Below are positions 31,401 through 38,269 of a stretch of DNA of 64,000 nt, piece after piece; within the stretch, counting starts at the first letter, position 1; the number at the start of each line of letters is the position of its first letter. The DNA comes from Microbispora amethystogenes (lineage in GTDB: Bacteria; Actinomycetota; Actinomycetes; Streptosporangiales; Streptosporangiaceae), in the NCBI RefSeq assembly GCF_016863015.1, contig NZ_BOOB01000004.1, positions 186,001 through 250,000 on the forward strand, read 5' to 3'. Made by a program: the position numbers and the translations under genes. The notes under the pieces are model-generated. The model worked only from the letters and a program-made list of their open reading frames with translations. It made no database searches and was not told the origin of the DNA.

Positions 31401-32369
31401 GTCGTCCGGCATGTCGAGCACCCAGCCGGGGCGGATCAGATCGGCCATGTGGAGGCGGCTGCCGTCCGGCTGCTCCTTGTGCTGGTTCAGCTGATAGATC
31501 TCCGGATAGCGGCGCCCGTCACCCAGGCACTTGTCCGCGATCTCCCAGAGGCTCTCGTGATGACGCCCGTGCGGGGGCTGGACCACGTAGACCTTCTTGA
31601 CCTCCCTGGCGTGCAGGGCCGGCCGGTCCGCTTCTGTCTGGGGCACCGGCGCAGCCAGCACGGCGGCGACCGTCTGCGCCTTGATCACGACGGGCGCGCC
31701 CGCGCGGGCGATGGGCACCACCGCGGCGGTCGCCGTGAAGAGCAGCAGGACGGCGCCGACAAGGCGGTTCGCGAGCGCCTGTGTGCCGCCCGACAACGGC
31801 ACCCGGGCCGGCATCCCGACCCGGCGCAGCCCCGCGTACACCTCGACGATCACGCACAGGAACAGCTGCAGCCAGGCCAGCCACACCAGGAGGACCAGGA
31901 TCGCGATGATCGTTTCCGGGCCGACGTGGTCGGTGAACAGGTCCAGGTTCAGCAGATCACCGCTGATCGGCGGCCCGGCCAGCCGGAGCAGCGCGTACGG
32001 CACGCCGCCCACCAGGGCGACGAGCGCGATGAACGCCCCGATGCCGGCGAACACGTCCTTCGCCCCGCGCCTGGACCGCGGCCGCACCGACCGGTCGTCG
32101 CGCCAGTGCTCCGGCGCGCGCTGCGGTGCCAGCACGGACGGCATGCCCTCGGGACGCGGTCGCGGTCCCCGGCCGGGCTCCTGACGGACGGCCTGATAGG
32201 AGTCCTGGTAGGCGTCCTGGCCGGAAGTCCGGCCCGCACGTCCGGGAACGCCGCGCGGCGGCGCGGCGGCACGGCCCGGCCACTGCGTCTGCCCTGCAGG
32301 GTCACGGGCGGGGTCAGGGGCGGAGTCGCGGGCGGAGTGCCGGCCCTGCGGCGTGGACCTGTCCGTCAT
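28479..32369 (-). CDS. LysM-containing membrane protein with cytoplasmic SARP-like/BTAD domain
   Basis: A 1296-residue protein built as follows: a Pro/Arg-rich N-terminus; three helices (about 106-130, 152-180, 200-225); a LysM peptidoglycan-binding domain (about 260-323) with SLWEIADKCLGDGRRYPEIYQLN; and a long Pro/His/Thr-rich stretch including six 11-residue PDAHATG repeats. A further helix lies near 685-705, followed by a long cytoplasmic part. That ends in a winged helix (VRVLGPIEISPVNP, about 1036) and a BTAD domain (about 1130-1256) as in SARP regulators. ATG 32369 overlaps the upstream tadG-like stop (ATGA). It could link pilus or wall state to gene expression. BTAD domains can also act purely as protein-binding modules. 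Confidence 0.85.
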   Translation of the reverse strand: MTDRSTPQGRHSARDSAPDPARDPAGQTQWPGRAAAPPRGVPGRAGRTSGQDAYQDSYQAVRQEPGRGPRPRPEGMPSVLAPQRAPEHWRDDRSVRPRSRRGAKDVFAGIGAFIALVALVGGVPYALLRLAGPPISGDLLNLDLFTDHVGPETIIAILVLLVWLAWLQLFLCVIVEVYAGLRRVGMPARVPLSGGTQALANRLVGAVLLLFTATAAVVPIARAGAPVVIKAQTVAAVLAAPVPQTEADRPALHAREVKKVYVVQPPHGRHHESLWEIADKCLGDGRRYPEIYQLNQHKEQPDGSRLHMADLIRPGWVLDMPDDARNVHVVPVDEDRPEILKEHRNAPAELDGTTRYGGGAGGADAKGGDVRAHPRPTPHTTTGSPGGAHERPHATPDPRVSAGTGAPSGSAGGSAGGERDTTLPDQGSGDAPAGPGGKARHTPPTAGPATPRPEGTAQHQGDVRHEPGRVTPQPGKPGVVLPPPAMPQDPSAAQQPGHSGHAATPDAHATGKPATPDAHATGRAAAPDPHATGKAGTPDAHATGKPTTPDAHATGKAAVPDAHATGEAPRTPRPITTTTAQPAAVGEARPTEQAAEDPGDHASEQPGAGSAREEGQPPVRNRPVAEAAAPGRHATGSPSVSPSVSPPASSPGATADAHGAPAAAAGDHDGGGAEEDGQRGGPVLADYLAASSLAAAGLLALLGRKRREQLWRRAFGRRIARPRGDAAEAEVAIRLGADAPGSRMLDIGLRLLGRLLADSGRRPPTIYAVHLSSRGLDLWIHPAEQHAPEPWEACDGGQVWRLPAHEGRRIDEHALAGVPAPYPGLVSLGTGQGGRVLVDLEAAHGIIAITGAHTVAALSALAVELATNRWSDDMRLTLVGFGEELTLLAPDRIRTAGSLAEVLPEFEERGRHDGDVLTGRVHSRVADPAYTPHYLLSAIRPDEDEARRLALLGKGTRTASGFVIAGEVPHATWKWDVTDGGRTRVDALGLDIEAHLLPRRHYDAVVGLFRTAMRQESEPLTPVTERLSEEPPAIEVRVLGPIEISPVNPLEEGRAALAHELVVYLATHPEGVHPVVLAGVLWPRGVQTAVRDATIARVAEWLGRDSEGRPHLFADRSGRLRLGPEIRTDWRLFQDLVRQASEWAGTSSSGEVEEDLLNRALRLVRGPLLSGRPPDRYAWLAADPLEYDVTAWVADAAHELCEIRLRRDDPYGAVAAARAGLLLAADDEGLWRDLLRASHATGEPVRLRAVVDGLVRRSASHPYGGGMAPETEALIDELLPDWRRTLSPDLRTQRLA
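30679..30876 (-). repeat. 33-base in-frame repeat x6 in the LysM/BTAD gene
   Basis: Six consecutive 33-base units starting at 30679, 30712, 30745, 30778, 30811 and 30844. Each encodes an 11-residue unit with the core PDAHATG. The array lengthens the extracytoplasmic linker between the LysM domain and the fourth helix. Copy number probably varies between strains. Confidence 0.88.
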
Positions 32370-32869
32370 TCCTCCCCCGGATCCGGTGCGGCCGTGGCCT
32401 CCGCCTCCATGTCGGAGCCGGCGAAGCCGAGCGCGGACAGGAAGAAGGCGTCCCAGTGGACCGCCACCCCCACTGTCACGTCCGCCTGGCCACCGCCCAC
32501 CGTGCAGTCGGTCATGCGTACGCCCTCCGCGTCTCGGTCCGTAGCGATCTCCTCGGCCCGGCCGCACACCGCGCCCTCGTCGGCGAGCAGGCGCACCTGA
32601 CCGGAGGCCCGAAGAGTCTCCTCGTCGATCTGGTCGGCGGCGGCGCGGGCGGCCTGCTCGGCGATGTCGGCCGCCTTCAGCCGGGCGTTGATGGCCGCCC
32701 CGCCGTCCACAAGCAGCCCGGCCAGCAGGAACACCGCTCCCGAGAACACGACCACGAACACCGACATGGAGCCCCGCTCCGCCGCTCCGCGCCGTACGGC
32801 CCGGGCACGCGCGCCCGGCCGCCGGGGGGCGGCGGCCGGTGGTGGGGCGGGGCGGGAGAGAGGGATCAT
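32366..32869 (-). CDS. TadG-like pilus assembly protein
   Basis: A 167-residue protein with a basic Pro-rich start and one transmembrane helix in the TadG N-terminal signature ERGSMSVFVVVFSGAVFLLAGLLVDGG, then an Ala-rich helix AADIAEQAARAAADQID and a short extracytoplasmic domain with two cysteines (GAVCG, TDCT). The length matches the Rv3655c-like short TadG homologues of actinobacteria, not the long proteobacterial TadG with a von Willebrand domain. Its start overlaps the upstream gene (ATGA) and its stop overlaps the LysM/BTAD gene. It probably forms a minor pilin or pilus-base component with the two TadE-like proteins. Confidence 0.8.
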   Translation of the reverse strand: MIPLSRPAPPPAAAPRRPGARARAVRRGAAERGSMSVFVVVFSGAVFLLAGLLVDGGAAINARLKAADIAEQAARAAADQIDEETLRASGQVRLLADEGAVCGRAEEIATDRDAEGVRMTDCTVGGGQADVTVGVAVHWDAFFLSALGFAGSDMEAEATAAPDPGEE

Positions 32870-33324
32870 TTCTGCACCCTCCGGAACCGCTCCAGCGGCA
32901 CGACCGAGGTGCCCGACATCTGCTTGGCCGCGCCGAAGCCGAGGACCGCCAGATCGAGTTCGCAGGTCACGGTGGCGCGGACGACCGCGAGATGCTCGTC
33001 GGTGCTCATCTCCCACTCGGTGCCGGACATGTCGACCTGCGGCGAGCATTCGCCGGAAAGGGCCGTTTCGGCGGCCTCCCTGGCGGCCGACTCGGCCTCC
33101 GACTGCGTGCGCTGCACCGAGGCGGCCCGCGCGGCGTCACGTGCGGCCCCGTTGACCTCTCCCTGCGCCTCCACGATGCGGCCCGCCGCGACCAGGAACA
33201 GCAGGAACAGCAGGAGGATCGGGGCGAGCATGACCGTCTCGACCGTCATCGAACCGCTCTCTCCTTCCGCTGCGCCGTGTGTGGTCTGGGCGAGTCGTGC
33301 GGCCCGCGCGGAGCGGGGAGTCAT
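32866..33324 (-). CDS. tadE: TadE-like minor pseudopilin (second copy)
   Basis: A 152-residue protein with the TadE signature GESGSMTVETVMLAPILLLFLLFLVAAGRIVEAQGEVNGAARDAAR: a Gly-Ser cleavage zone, an acidic residue at the fifth position of the mature helix, and a pilin-like hydrophobic helix. The extracytoplasmic part has two cysteines (GECS and VTCE) that may pair. ATG 33324 overlaps the preceding gene by four bases and its stop overlaps tadG. In Tad systems TadE and TadF are minor pilins that need the prepilin peptidase. The two adjacent copies here probably fill the TadE and TadF roles. Confidence 0.82.
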   Translation of the reverse strand: MTPRSARAARLAQTTHGAAEGESGSMTVETVMLAPILLLFLLFLVAAGRIVEAQGEVNGAARDAARAASVQRTQSEAESAAREAAETALSGECSPQVDMSGTEWEMSTDEHLAVVRATVTCELDLAVLGFGAAKQMSGTSVVPLERFRRVQK

Positions 33325-33890
33325 TCGCACCCCTCCGAACCGTCGTCCGGGCGGAAGCACTCCACGGGCCCGCCGAAGCGCGAGGTGATGTGGATGGCCA
33401 TTTCGGGCAGTAGCGGCACCACCAGTACGGCGTCGCCGGTGACCTCGATGCCCCGCTGGTCGCCCTGCTCCCACGCCTTCGCCTCGGCGTCGCGCAGCAG
33501 TTGCGGGCCGATCGCCTGCACGATCTGCCGGGCCTTGCCCTCCGCGGCCTCCTGCCAGCCGTCGGAGGAGCCCGCCGTCCTGGCGACGCGCGCGCCCTCC
33601 CGGGCGGCGGCGTCGGCGACCTGACGGCCGTGGAACCAGAGCGCGACCTGGACGACCAGGAAGACGACCGCCAGCACGATCGGCATCAGGATGGCGAGCT
33701 CGATCACCGTCGCGCCCCGCTCACCCCGCCGCCCGCCGCCCTTCTCGCCAGGCGGCCGTCGCACGGAGCCGCGAGAGCCGCCCGGCTCGGCGCCGAGCCG
33801 GGCGGGCCCGGGCCCGTACGGCTCGGCGGCATGTGGCCGGGGACGGGAGCCGCGTGGCCCGCGTCCGCGTCCGCCCTGCACCCTTGTCAT
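33321..33890 (-). CDS. tadE: TadE-like minor pseudopilin (first copy)
   Basis: A 189-residue protein. The first 55 residues are an Arg/Gly/Pro-rich leader, unusually long, before the TadE motif GERGATVIELAILMPIVLAVVFLVVQVALWFHGRQVADAAAREGARVARTAG. The pattern ATVIE places Glu at position 5 of the mature helix if cleavage follows Gly. The C-terminal domain has a single cysteine pair (VECF, EGCE). ATG 33890 is directly preceded by GGCGGCGGAGG, which is also the poly-Gly coding end of the flp gene, and overlaps the flp stop as ATGA. Confidence 0.82.
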   Translation of the reverse strand: MTRVQGGRGRGPRGSRPRPHAAEPYGPGPARLGAEPGGSRGSVRRPPGEKGGGRRGERGATVIELAILMPIVLAVVFLVVQVALWFHGRQVADAAAREGARVARTAGSSDGWQEAAEGKARQIVQAIGPQLLRDAEAKAWEQGDQRGIEVTGDAVLVVPLLPEMAIHITSRFGGPVECFRPDDGSEGCE

Positions 33891-34138
33891 CCTCCGCCGC
33901 CGCCACCGCCACCGCCACCACCGGCACCGCCACCACCACCACCACCGAAGCCTGTCTCGATGTCCGCCTGCCGCCCCTCGACCAGTGTCCTGATCAGTGT
34001 GGCCAGACCGAGCGCGACCCCGGCGATGATGGCGGTGATGATCACCCATTCGACCGCCGAGGCGCCCTTGGACGGTGCGGTCCTGGCGCGGTCGAGCCGT
34101 ACGTGGAGCACGGCGACCAGATAGTGAAACCAGAGCAT
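33887..34138 (-). CDS. flp: Flp-type major pilin with polyglycine tail
   Basis: An 83-residue prepilin of the Tad system. The leader ends SKG (Gly25). Cleavage there gives a mature start ASAVEW with Glu at position 5, followed by the hydrophobic helix WVIITAIIAGVALGLATLI. Flp pilins usually carry Glu-Tyr at positions 5-6; here it is Glu-Trp. The C-terminus is a run of 18 Gly and one Ala (residues 65-83), encoded by a GGT/GGC tract, which is very unusual for a pilin. ATG 34138 overlaps the tadC stop by one base (TGATG), and its stop overlaps the next gene. The assignment rests on motif and operon position. Confidence 0.85.
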   Translation of the reverse strand: MLWFHYLVAVLHVRLDRARTAPSKGASAVEWVIITAIIAGVALGLATLIRTLVEGRQADIETGFGGGGGGGAGGGGGGGGGGG

Positions 34139-35184
34139 CAGGCCCCCAACATCTTCATGGCTGCCGGAAAGGTAAGGAAGATCACGAAGCCCGCGCACAG
34201 CAGGAGCTGGGCGACGAGCATCGACTGGGACCGCTCGCCCGCCTTGCCCTCGACCTCCGCGAGCTCGCGGCGGCGCAGGGTGGCGGCCCGTGCGGTGAGT
34301 GACGAGCGCACCTTGGCGCCGTCGTCGGCGACCAGCCCGAGGGCGGCCGAAAGGTCTCGCAGCTCGTCGACGTTGATCTCCTCGCCGAGCTGGCCGAGTG
34401 CCTGCCATGGGGTGATACCGACGATCCGGGCGTTCGCCAGTGCCTCGCGGATGCGCTCCATGGCCCAGTTCGCGCCGGGGGCGGGCCCGGCCGCGTTCGC
34501 GGCGCCGTTCACACCGCCGCTCCCGGTGCCGGTCGAGGCGCCGGCGGCCGTGCCGTTCAGCGTGCCGTTCAGGGTTCCGTTGAGCGCGCCGGGCGCGGCG
34601 GCGGGGCTGCCGACGGAGACGGCCATCATCAGCGCCTCCGGGACGCCCCGGCCGCCCGCGAGGTTCATCGCCACGAGGTCGAGGAAGGCCCCCACGGCGT
34701 GCCGGAAGTCCCGGCGCCGTTCGGCGGCGTCCCGCTTGATCTGCAGGTCGGGCAGCAGGAAGAAGACCACACTGACGGCCAGGGCCGACCACAGTGGCAC
34801 CTGCAGCGAGACTCCCCACCCCATCAGCGCCAGCCAGCCGACGAGCAGCGGGAACGCCAGCAGGCCGGAGACCCCCAGCAGCAGCTTCGTCGCCAGGAAG
34901 CCCTCGAACGACCTGCCGAGCAGCGCGAGGTCGGCCTTGGTCGAGCGCACCTCCCAGCCGCGGCTCTCGTAGAAGGCGGCGAGCCGGACGCCGAGCGTAC
35001 GGCGGAACTCGCTGACGTTCTCCTCCGGCGCGATCAGGGGAGCCCGGGGCACGCCCGTGCCGTCGCGGGCCTGGTCGAGCGCGGCGAGCCGGGCGAGCAG
35101 GCCGGGCCGGGGCGGGAACAGCGCGCGCAGCAGCAGGAAGATCCCGAGCCCGAGCACCACCCCGGCAAGCACGGTATTGATCAC
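34138..35184 (-). CDS. tadC: Tad secretion system inner-membrane protein TadC
   Basis: A 348-residue platform protein of the T2SF family that works with TadB and the ATPase TadA to assemble the pilus. The N-terminal helix is VLAGVVLGLGIFLLLRALF, and there is a hydrophobic pair near 110-150. The T2SF cytoplasmic domain has RRDFRHAVGAFLDLVAMNLAGGRGVPEALMMA and TPWQALGQLGEE, followed by a terminal helix. A low-complexity insert of Asn-Gly-Thr and Gly/Ala repeats (about residues 192-228) splits the T2SF domain. It looks like a recent repeat expansion. GTG 35184 has GGGAGG six bases upstream and overlaps the tadB stop (GTGA). Confidence 0.9.
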   Translation of the reverse strand: MINTVLAGVVLGLGIFLLLRALFPPRPGLLARLAALDQARDGTGVPRAPLIAPEENVSEFRRTLGVRLAAFYESRGWEVRSTKADLALLGRSFEGFLATKLLLGVSGLLAFPLLVGWLALMGWGVSLQVPLWSALAVSVVFFLLPDLQIKRDAAERRRDFRHAVGAFLDLVAMNLAGGRGVPEALMMAVSVGSPAAAPGALNGTLNGTLNGTAAGASTGTGSGGVNGAANAAGPAPGANWAMERIREALANARIVGITPWQALGQLGEEINVDELRDLSAALGLVADDGAKVRSSLTARAATLRRRELAEVEGKAGERSQSMLVAQLLLCAGFVIFLTFPAAMKMLGA

Positions 35185-36152
35185 GGCGTCCTCCCTTCGG
35201 CCGCGAGACCACCGACGGTTCCTCCGGCGGGGGCCGGCCGCGTCTGGGGGCGGGTCTGCGACTGAGAGATCTCGGCCCGGGGGTGCGGGGCGAGGATCCG
35301 GGCGGGCTTGTCGAAGTGGGCGAGCCGCCGCATCCACGCGAAGCCCGCGCCGAACAGGCCGGCCACGACGACCAGCACGGCCTGGCCGAGCACGGAGTTG
35401 TACTCCTCCACGTAGGACCGGTTGAACACGACGAGCGTGCCGGCGAAGACGAGGGCGGTGCCGACGACGATCTGCACGCTCTTGCGGGTGGACCTGCGCT
35501 CGGCCTCCACCCGGCGGCGCATGTCCAGTTCCTCGCGGGCGGAGACGGCCAGGGCCGAGAGCACGTCGCGCAGGCCCGGCCCGCGCAGCCGGGCGTTGAG
35601 GATCAGCGCCGCCACGACGAGGTCGGCGGAGGTGTCGTCCAGCTCGTCGGCGAAGATCCGCAGCGCGTCCGAGAGCGGCATCCTCATGTGCAGGCGGTCG
35701 ACCAACGCCCGAAGGTGGGGTTGCAGCATCGGGGCCGCGGCCCGGATCGAGGACGGGATGGCCTGCTCCAGGCCCGCGGCGCCGGCGATCGTGTCCCGCA
35801 GCGACTCGGTCCAGGCCGCGAGGCCCTCCAGCCGCCGCATCGCGGCCCGCTCCTCGGCCGCGCCGCCGGTGAGCCCGCGCCAGGCGATGACCAGCAGTAC
35901 GGCGCCTCCCGCGATGACCGGCCACCCCGTCACCACCAGCACCAGCACGCCCGTGATCAGGGCGACCGCCATCCTGGTGGACAGCGCGCGCAGCAGCGCC
36001 GTCCGTTTCGCCTTGCCGTCGGGAGAGGCGGGCCGGGGACGCACGCCGTACAGCGCCAGGGCGAGGAGGAAGATCCCGCCGCCGGCCATCGCGCCGGGCA
36101 GCAGCACCAGCGGGTCGAGCAGGTCCTGGGGCACGGGCAGCAGGCCGCTCAT
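35181..36152 (-). CDS. tadB: Tad secretion system inner-membrane protein TadB
   Basis: A 323-residue T2SF-family platform protein. Helices occur near 15-38, 58-95, 230-247 and 260-280, with the cytoplasmic T2SF domain between (AAWTESLRDTIAGAAGLEQAIP, DELDDTSADLVVAALILNARLRG, SAREELDMRRRVEAERRST). It forms the membrane base of the Tad machine with TadC. ATG 36152 is chosen because it overlaps the tadA stop as ATGA and GGGAG lies seven bases upstream. A GTG six bases earlier is the alternative. The C-terminus is a hydrophilic Gln/Pro-rich tail. Confidence 0.9.
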   Translation of the reverse strand: MSGLLPVPQDLLDPLVLLPGAMAGGGIFLLALALYGVRPRPASPDGKAKRTALLRALSTRMAVALITGVLVLVVTGWPVIAGGAVLLVIAWRGLTGGAAEERAAMRRLEGLAAWTESLRDTIAGAAGLEQAIPSSIRAAAPMLQPHLRALVDRLHMRMPLSDALRIFADELDDTSADLVVAALILNARLRGPGLRDVLSALAVSAREELDMRRRVEAERRSTRKSVQIVVGTALVFAGTLVVFNRSYVEEYNSVLGQAVLVVVAGLFGAGFAWMRRLAHFDKPARILAPHPRAEISQSQTRPQTRPAPAGGTVGGLAAEGRTP

Positions 36153-37468
36153 CGCCACGCTCCCATCGCCGGGTCGTAGCCGTGGGCGGCCAGTTCGTCC
36201 GCGCAGGAGATCGGGGCGTGCGGCACCACGTAGCCGCCCGACATCGCGAACACCTCCGAGGACAGCACCCGCCCGTCGCAGCCCGTGACCTCGCGCACGC
36301 TGGACACGTAGCGGCGCAGCGTGCCACCCCGGTGGTAGTCGTTGCGCTTCTCGATGAACACCACGAAGTCGATGGCCCCGGCGATGAGCATGTGGGTGGC
36401 CTCGATGGGCAGCCGCTCCGTGGCCTGCAGCGCGTAGGTCGCGATGCGGTTGAACACCTCCATGCTGGAGTTGGCGTGGATCGTCGACAGCGACCCGTCG
36501 TTGCCCTGGGTCATCGCGTTCAGCATCGTGACGATCTCGTCGCCCAGCACCTCGCCCACGATCACCCGGGAGGGGTTCATGCGCAGCGAGCGGCGCACCA
36601 GCTCGGCCATCGTGATCTCTCCCTGCCCCTCGGAGTTGGGCAGGCGGTGCTCGAAGGCCACCACGTTCGGGTGCAGCTCGGGGAACTGGTCCAGCCCCAG
36701 CTCAAGGGCACGTTCCACGGTGATGAGCCGCTCGGTCGGCGGGATCTCGTTGGCCAGCGCCCGCAGCAGCGTCGTCTTCCCGGCGTTCGTCGACCCGGCG
36801 AGCATGATGTTCTTGCGCGCCGCGACCGCGGCCGTGAGGAACCTGCCCACCTCGGGGGTGAGCGTGCCGTTCCCGACGAGGTCGGAGAGGAAGACCTTGC
36901 CGAGGCGGGACCGGCGGATCGACAGCGCGGGCCGCACGGTGACGTCCATGACCGCCGAGAGCCGCGAGCCGTCCGGCAGGCGCAGGTCGAGCTGCGGGTT
37001 CGCGGTGTCGAAGGGCCTCGACGACAGGCCCGAGTACGCCGCGAGGATCTGGATCAGCTCGACCAGCTCCTCGTCCGACTCCGCGACGGGGTCGTGCATG
37101 AGCTCCTGGCCGTCGGCGTAGCTGACGAACACACGGTCGCACCCGTTGATGTCGATGTTCTCGACCTCGGGGTCGTCCAGCAGCGGCTGGAGGCGGCCGA
37201 CGCCGAAGAGGGCGGCATGGATGCCCGCCGCGAGCGCCTCCTCCTCCTCGGCGGTCGGCGGCGTGCGCCCCACGCCGATCTCGCCGCGCGCGAACTCCTC
37301 CAGCACCTGGGCGATCAGCGCCCGGGCGAACTGCCGTTCGTCCTCCCCCGACATCGGCGGCAGGCCGCTCGCCTGGTCCAGCCGCCGCTGGTGTGCCAGC
37401 CGGTCGCCGACCTCCTGCCGGAACCGCTTCACCAGGCCGTGGTCGACGGTCCGCCCCTGGGCGCTCAC
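36149..37468 (-). CDS. tadA: Tad pilus assembly ATPase TadA/CpaF
   Basis: Secretion-type hexameric ATPase of 439 residues that drives pilus assembly. It has an N-terminal all-alpha domain, then LLDDPEVENIDINGCDRVFV, the Walker A GSTNAGKTTLL (about residue 225), Asp box ITVERALELGL, Walker B SRVIVGEVLGDE and the His box ALSTIHAN-like SLSTIHANSS. All catalytic elements are present. GTG 37468 has GGAGGTGCGGTC just upstream and overlaps the TadZ-like gene stop (GTGA). It is the third gene of the operon and the most reliably identified one. Confidence 0.95.
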   Translation of the reverse strand: MSAQGRTVDHGLVKRFRQEVGDRLAHQRRLDQASGLPPMSGEDERQFARALIAQVLEEFARGEIGVGRTPPTAEEEEALAAGIHAALFGVGRLQPLLDDPEVENIDINGCDRVFVSYADGQELMHDPVAESDEELVELIQILAAYSGLSSRPFDTANPQLDLRLPDGSRLSAVMDVTVRPALSIRRSRLGKVFLSDLVGNGTLTPEVGRFLTAAVAARKNIMLAGSTNAGKTTLLRALANEIPPTERLITVERALELGLDQFPELHPNVVAFEHRLPNSEGQGEITMAELVRRSLRMNPSRVIVGEVLGDEIVTMLNAMTQGNDGSLSTIHANSSMEVFNRIATYALQATERLPIEATHMLIAGAIDFVVFIEKRNDYHRGGTLRRYVSSVREVTGCDGRVLSSEVFAMSGGYVVPHAPISCADELAAHGYDPAMGAWR

Positions 37469-38268
37469 GACCGCACCTCCGGGGCCCGCCGCGTGATCCG
37501 GCCGCCCGGCTGCCGCCGCGCCTGCTCCGGCTCCTCGCCGCCGCCCGCGAGGTGCGTGGCGAGGCGGGTGGCCAGCTCCCGCGCCGTACGGATCAGCAGG
37601 CTGCGGTCGAGCTTGCCGCCCCACTGGCCGCGCAGCAGCTCCGCGCCCTTCGGGTCGTGCGCCAGGCCGCCGACGAAGGCGACGTCCCAGCCGGACACGA
37701 TGCGCCGGATCTCCTCCAGCGAGGTGCGGTACGACCGGGGGTCGGCGATGACGACGACGCCGGCCTTGCGGCCGAGCAGCGACAGCCGCTCACGCAGGTG
37801 GGCGACGTGGTCGAGGTTGGCCCGCGTGAACAGCACCACCAGGTCGGCCTCGGCCATGAGGTCGTTGATCGGGGCGTGCAGCCCGAGGCGGCCGCAGTCG
37901 GCGAGCACGTCGGCCTGCGGCAGGGCGGCGAACGCCCGGCCGAGCGGCCCCCACAGCCAGGTGAGGCCCGCCGCCTGCTCGCCGTTGGTCAGCCCGGCCA
38001 GCACGTCGAGGCCGCCGACGAGCTTCTGCGTGTGCTCGTACAGAAGATCGGTGTGGAGCCCGCGCCGCGCGACCGCGCCGAGGCTGAGCAGGCCGCGGCC
38101 GGGGTTGAGCACGCTCCCGTCGATCCCGGGCAGGCGGTAGGCGAGGTCGCCGCCGGACGGATCGCACTCGGCGAGCAGCACCGGGCGGGGCCACACCGCG
38201 CCGAGGGCCGTCGCCGCGGTGGTCACGCCGGGCGCCCCCTTGTCGGCCGCGAGCACGATCAGCGCCAC
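37465..38268 (-). CDS. TadZ/CpaE-like ParA-family protein with degenerate P-loop
   Basis: A 267-residue MinD/ParA-fold protein at the position of TadZ/CpaE, which places the Tad machine in the cell. The start ALIVLAADKGAPGVTTAATALG corresponds to the deviant Walker A, but the Lys-Gly-Gly-x-Gly-Lys pattern is reduced to GAPGVTT with no catalytic lysine. ECDPSGGDLAYRL and DCGRLG fit the Walker A' and B regions. ATP hydrolysis is therefore doubtful and a structural role is likely, as in other actinobacterial homologues. GTG 38268 lies one base after the SAF-protein stop, and its stop overlaps tadA. Confidence 0.8.
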   Translation of the reverse strand: MALIVLAADKGAPGVTTAATALGAVWPRPVLLAECDPSGGDLAYRLPGIDGSVLNPGRGLLSLGAVARRGLHTDLLYEHTQKLVGGLDVLAGLTNGEQAAGLTWLWGPLGRAFAALPQADVLADCGRLGLHAPINDLMAEADLVVLFTRANLDHVAHLRERLSLLGRKAGVVVIADPRSYRTSLEEIRRIVSGWDVAFVGGLAHDPKGAELLRGQWGGKLDRSLLIRTARELATRLATHLAGGGEEPEQARRQPGGRITRRAPEVRS

Positions 38269-38269
38269 G

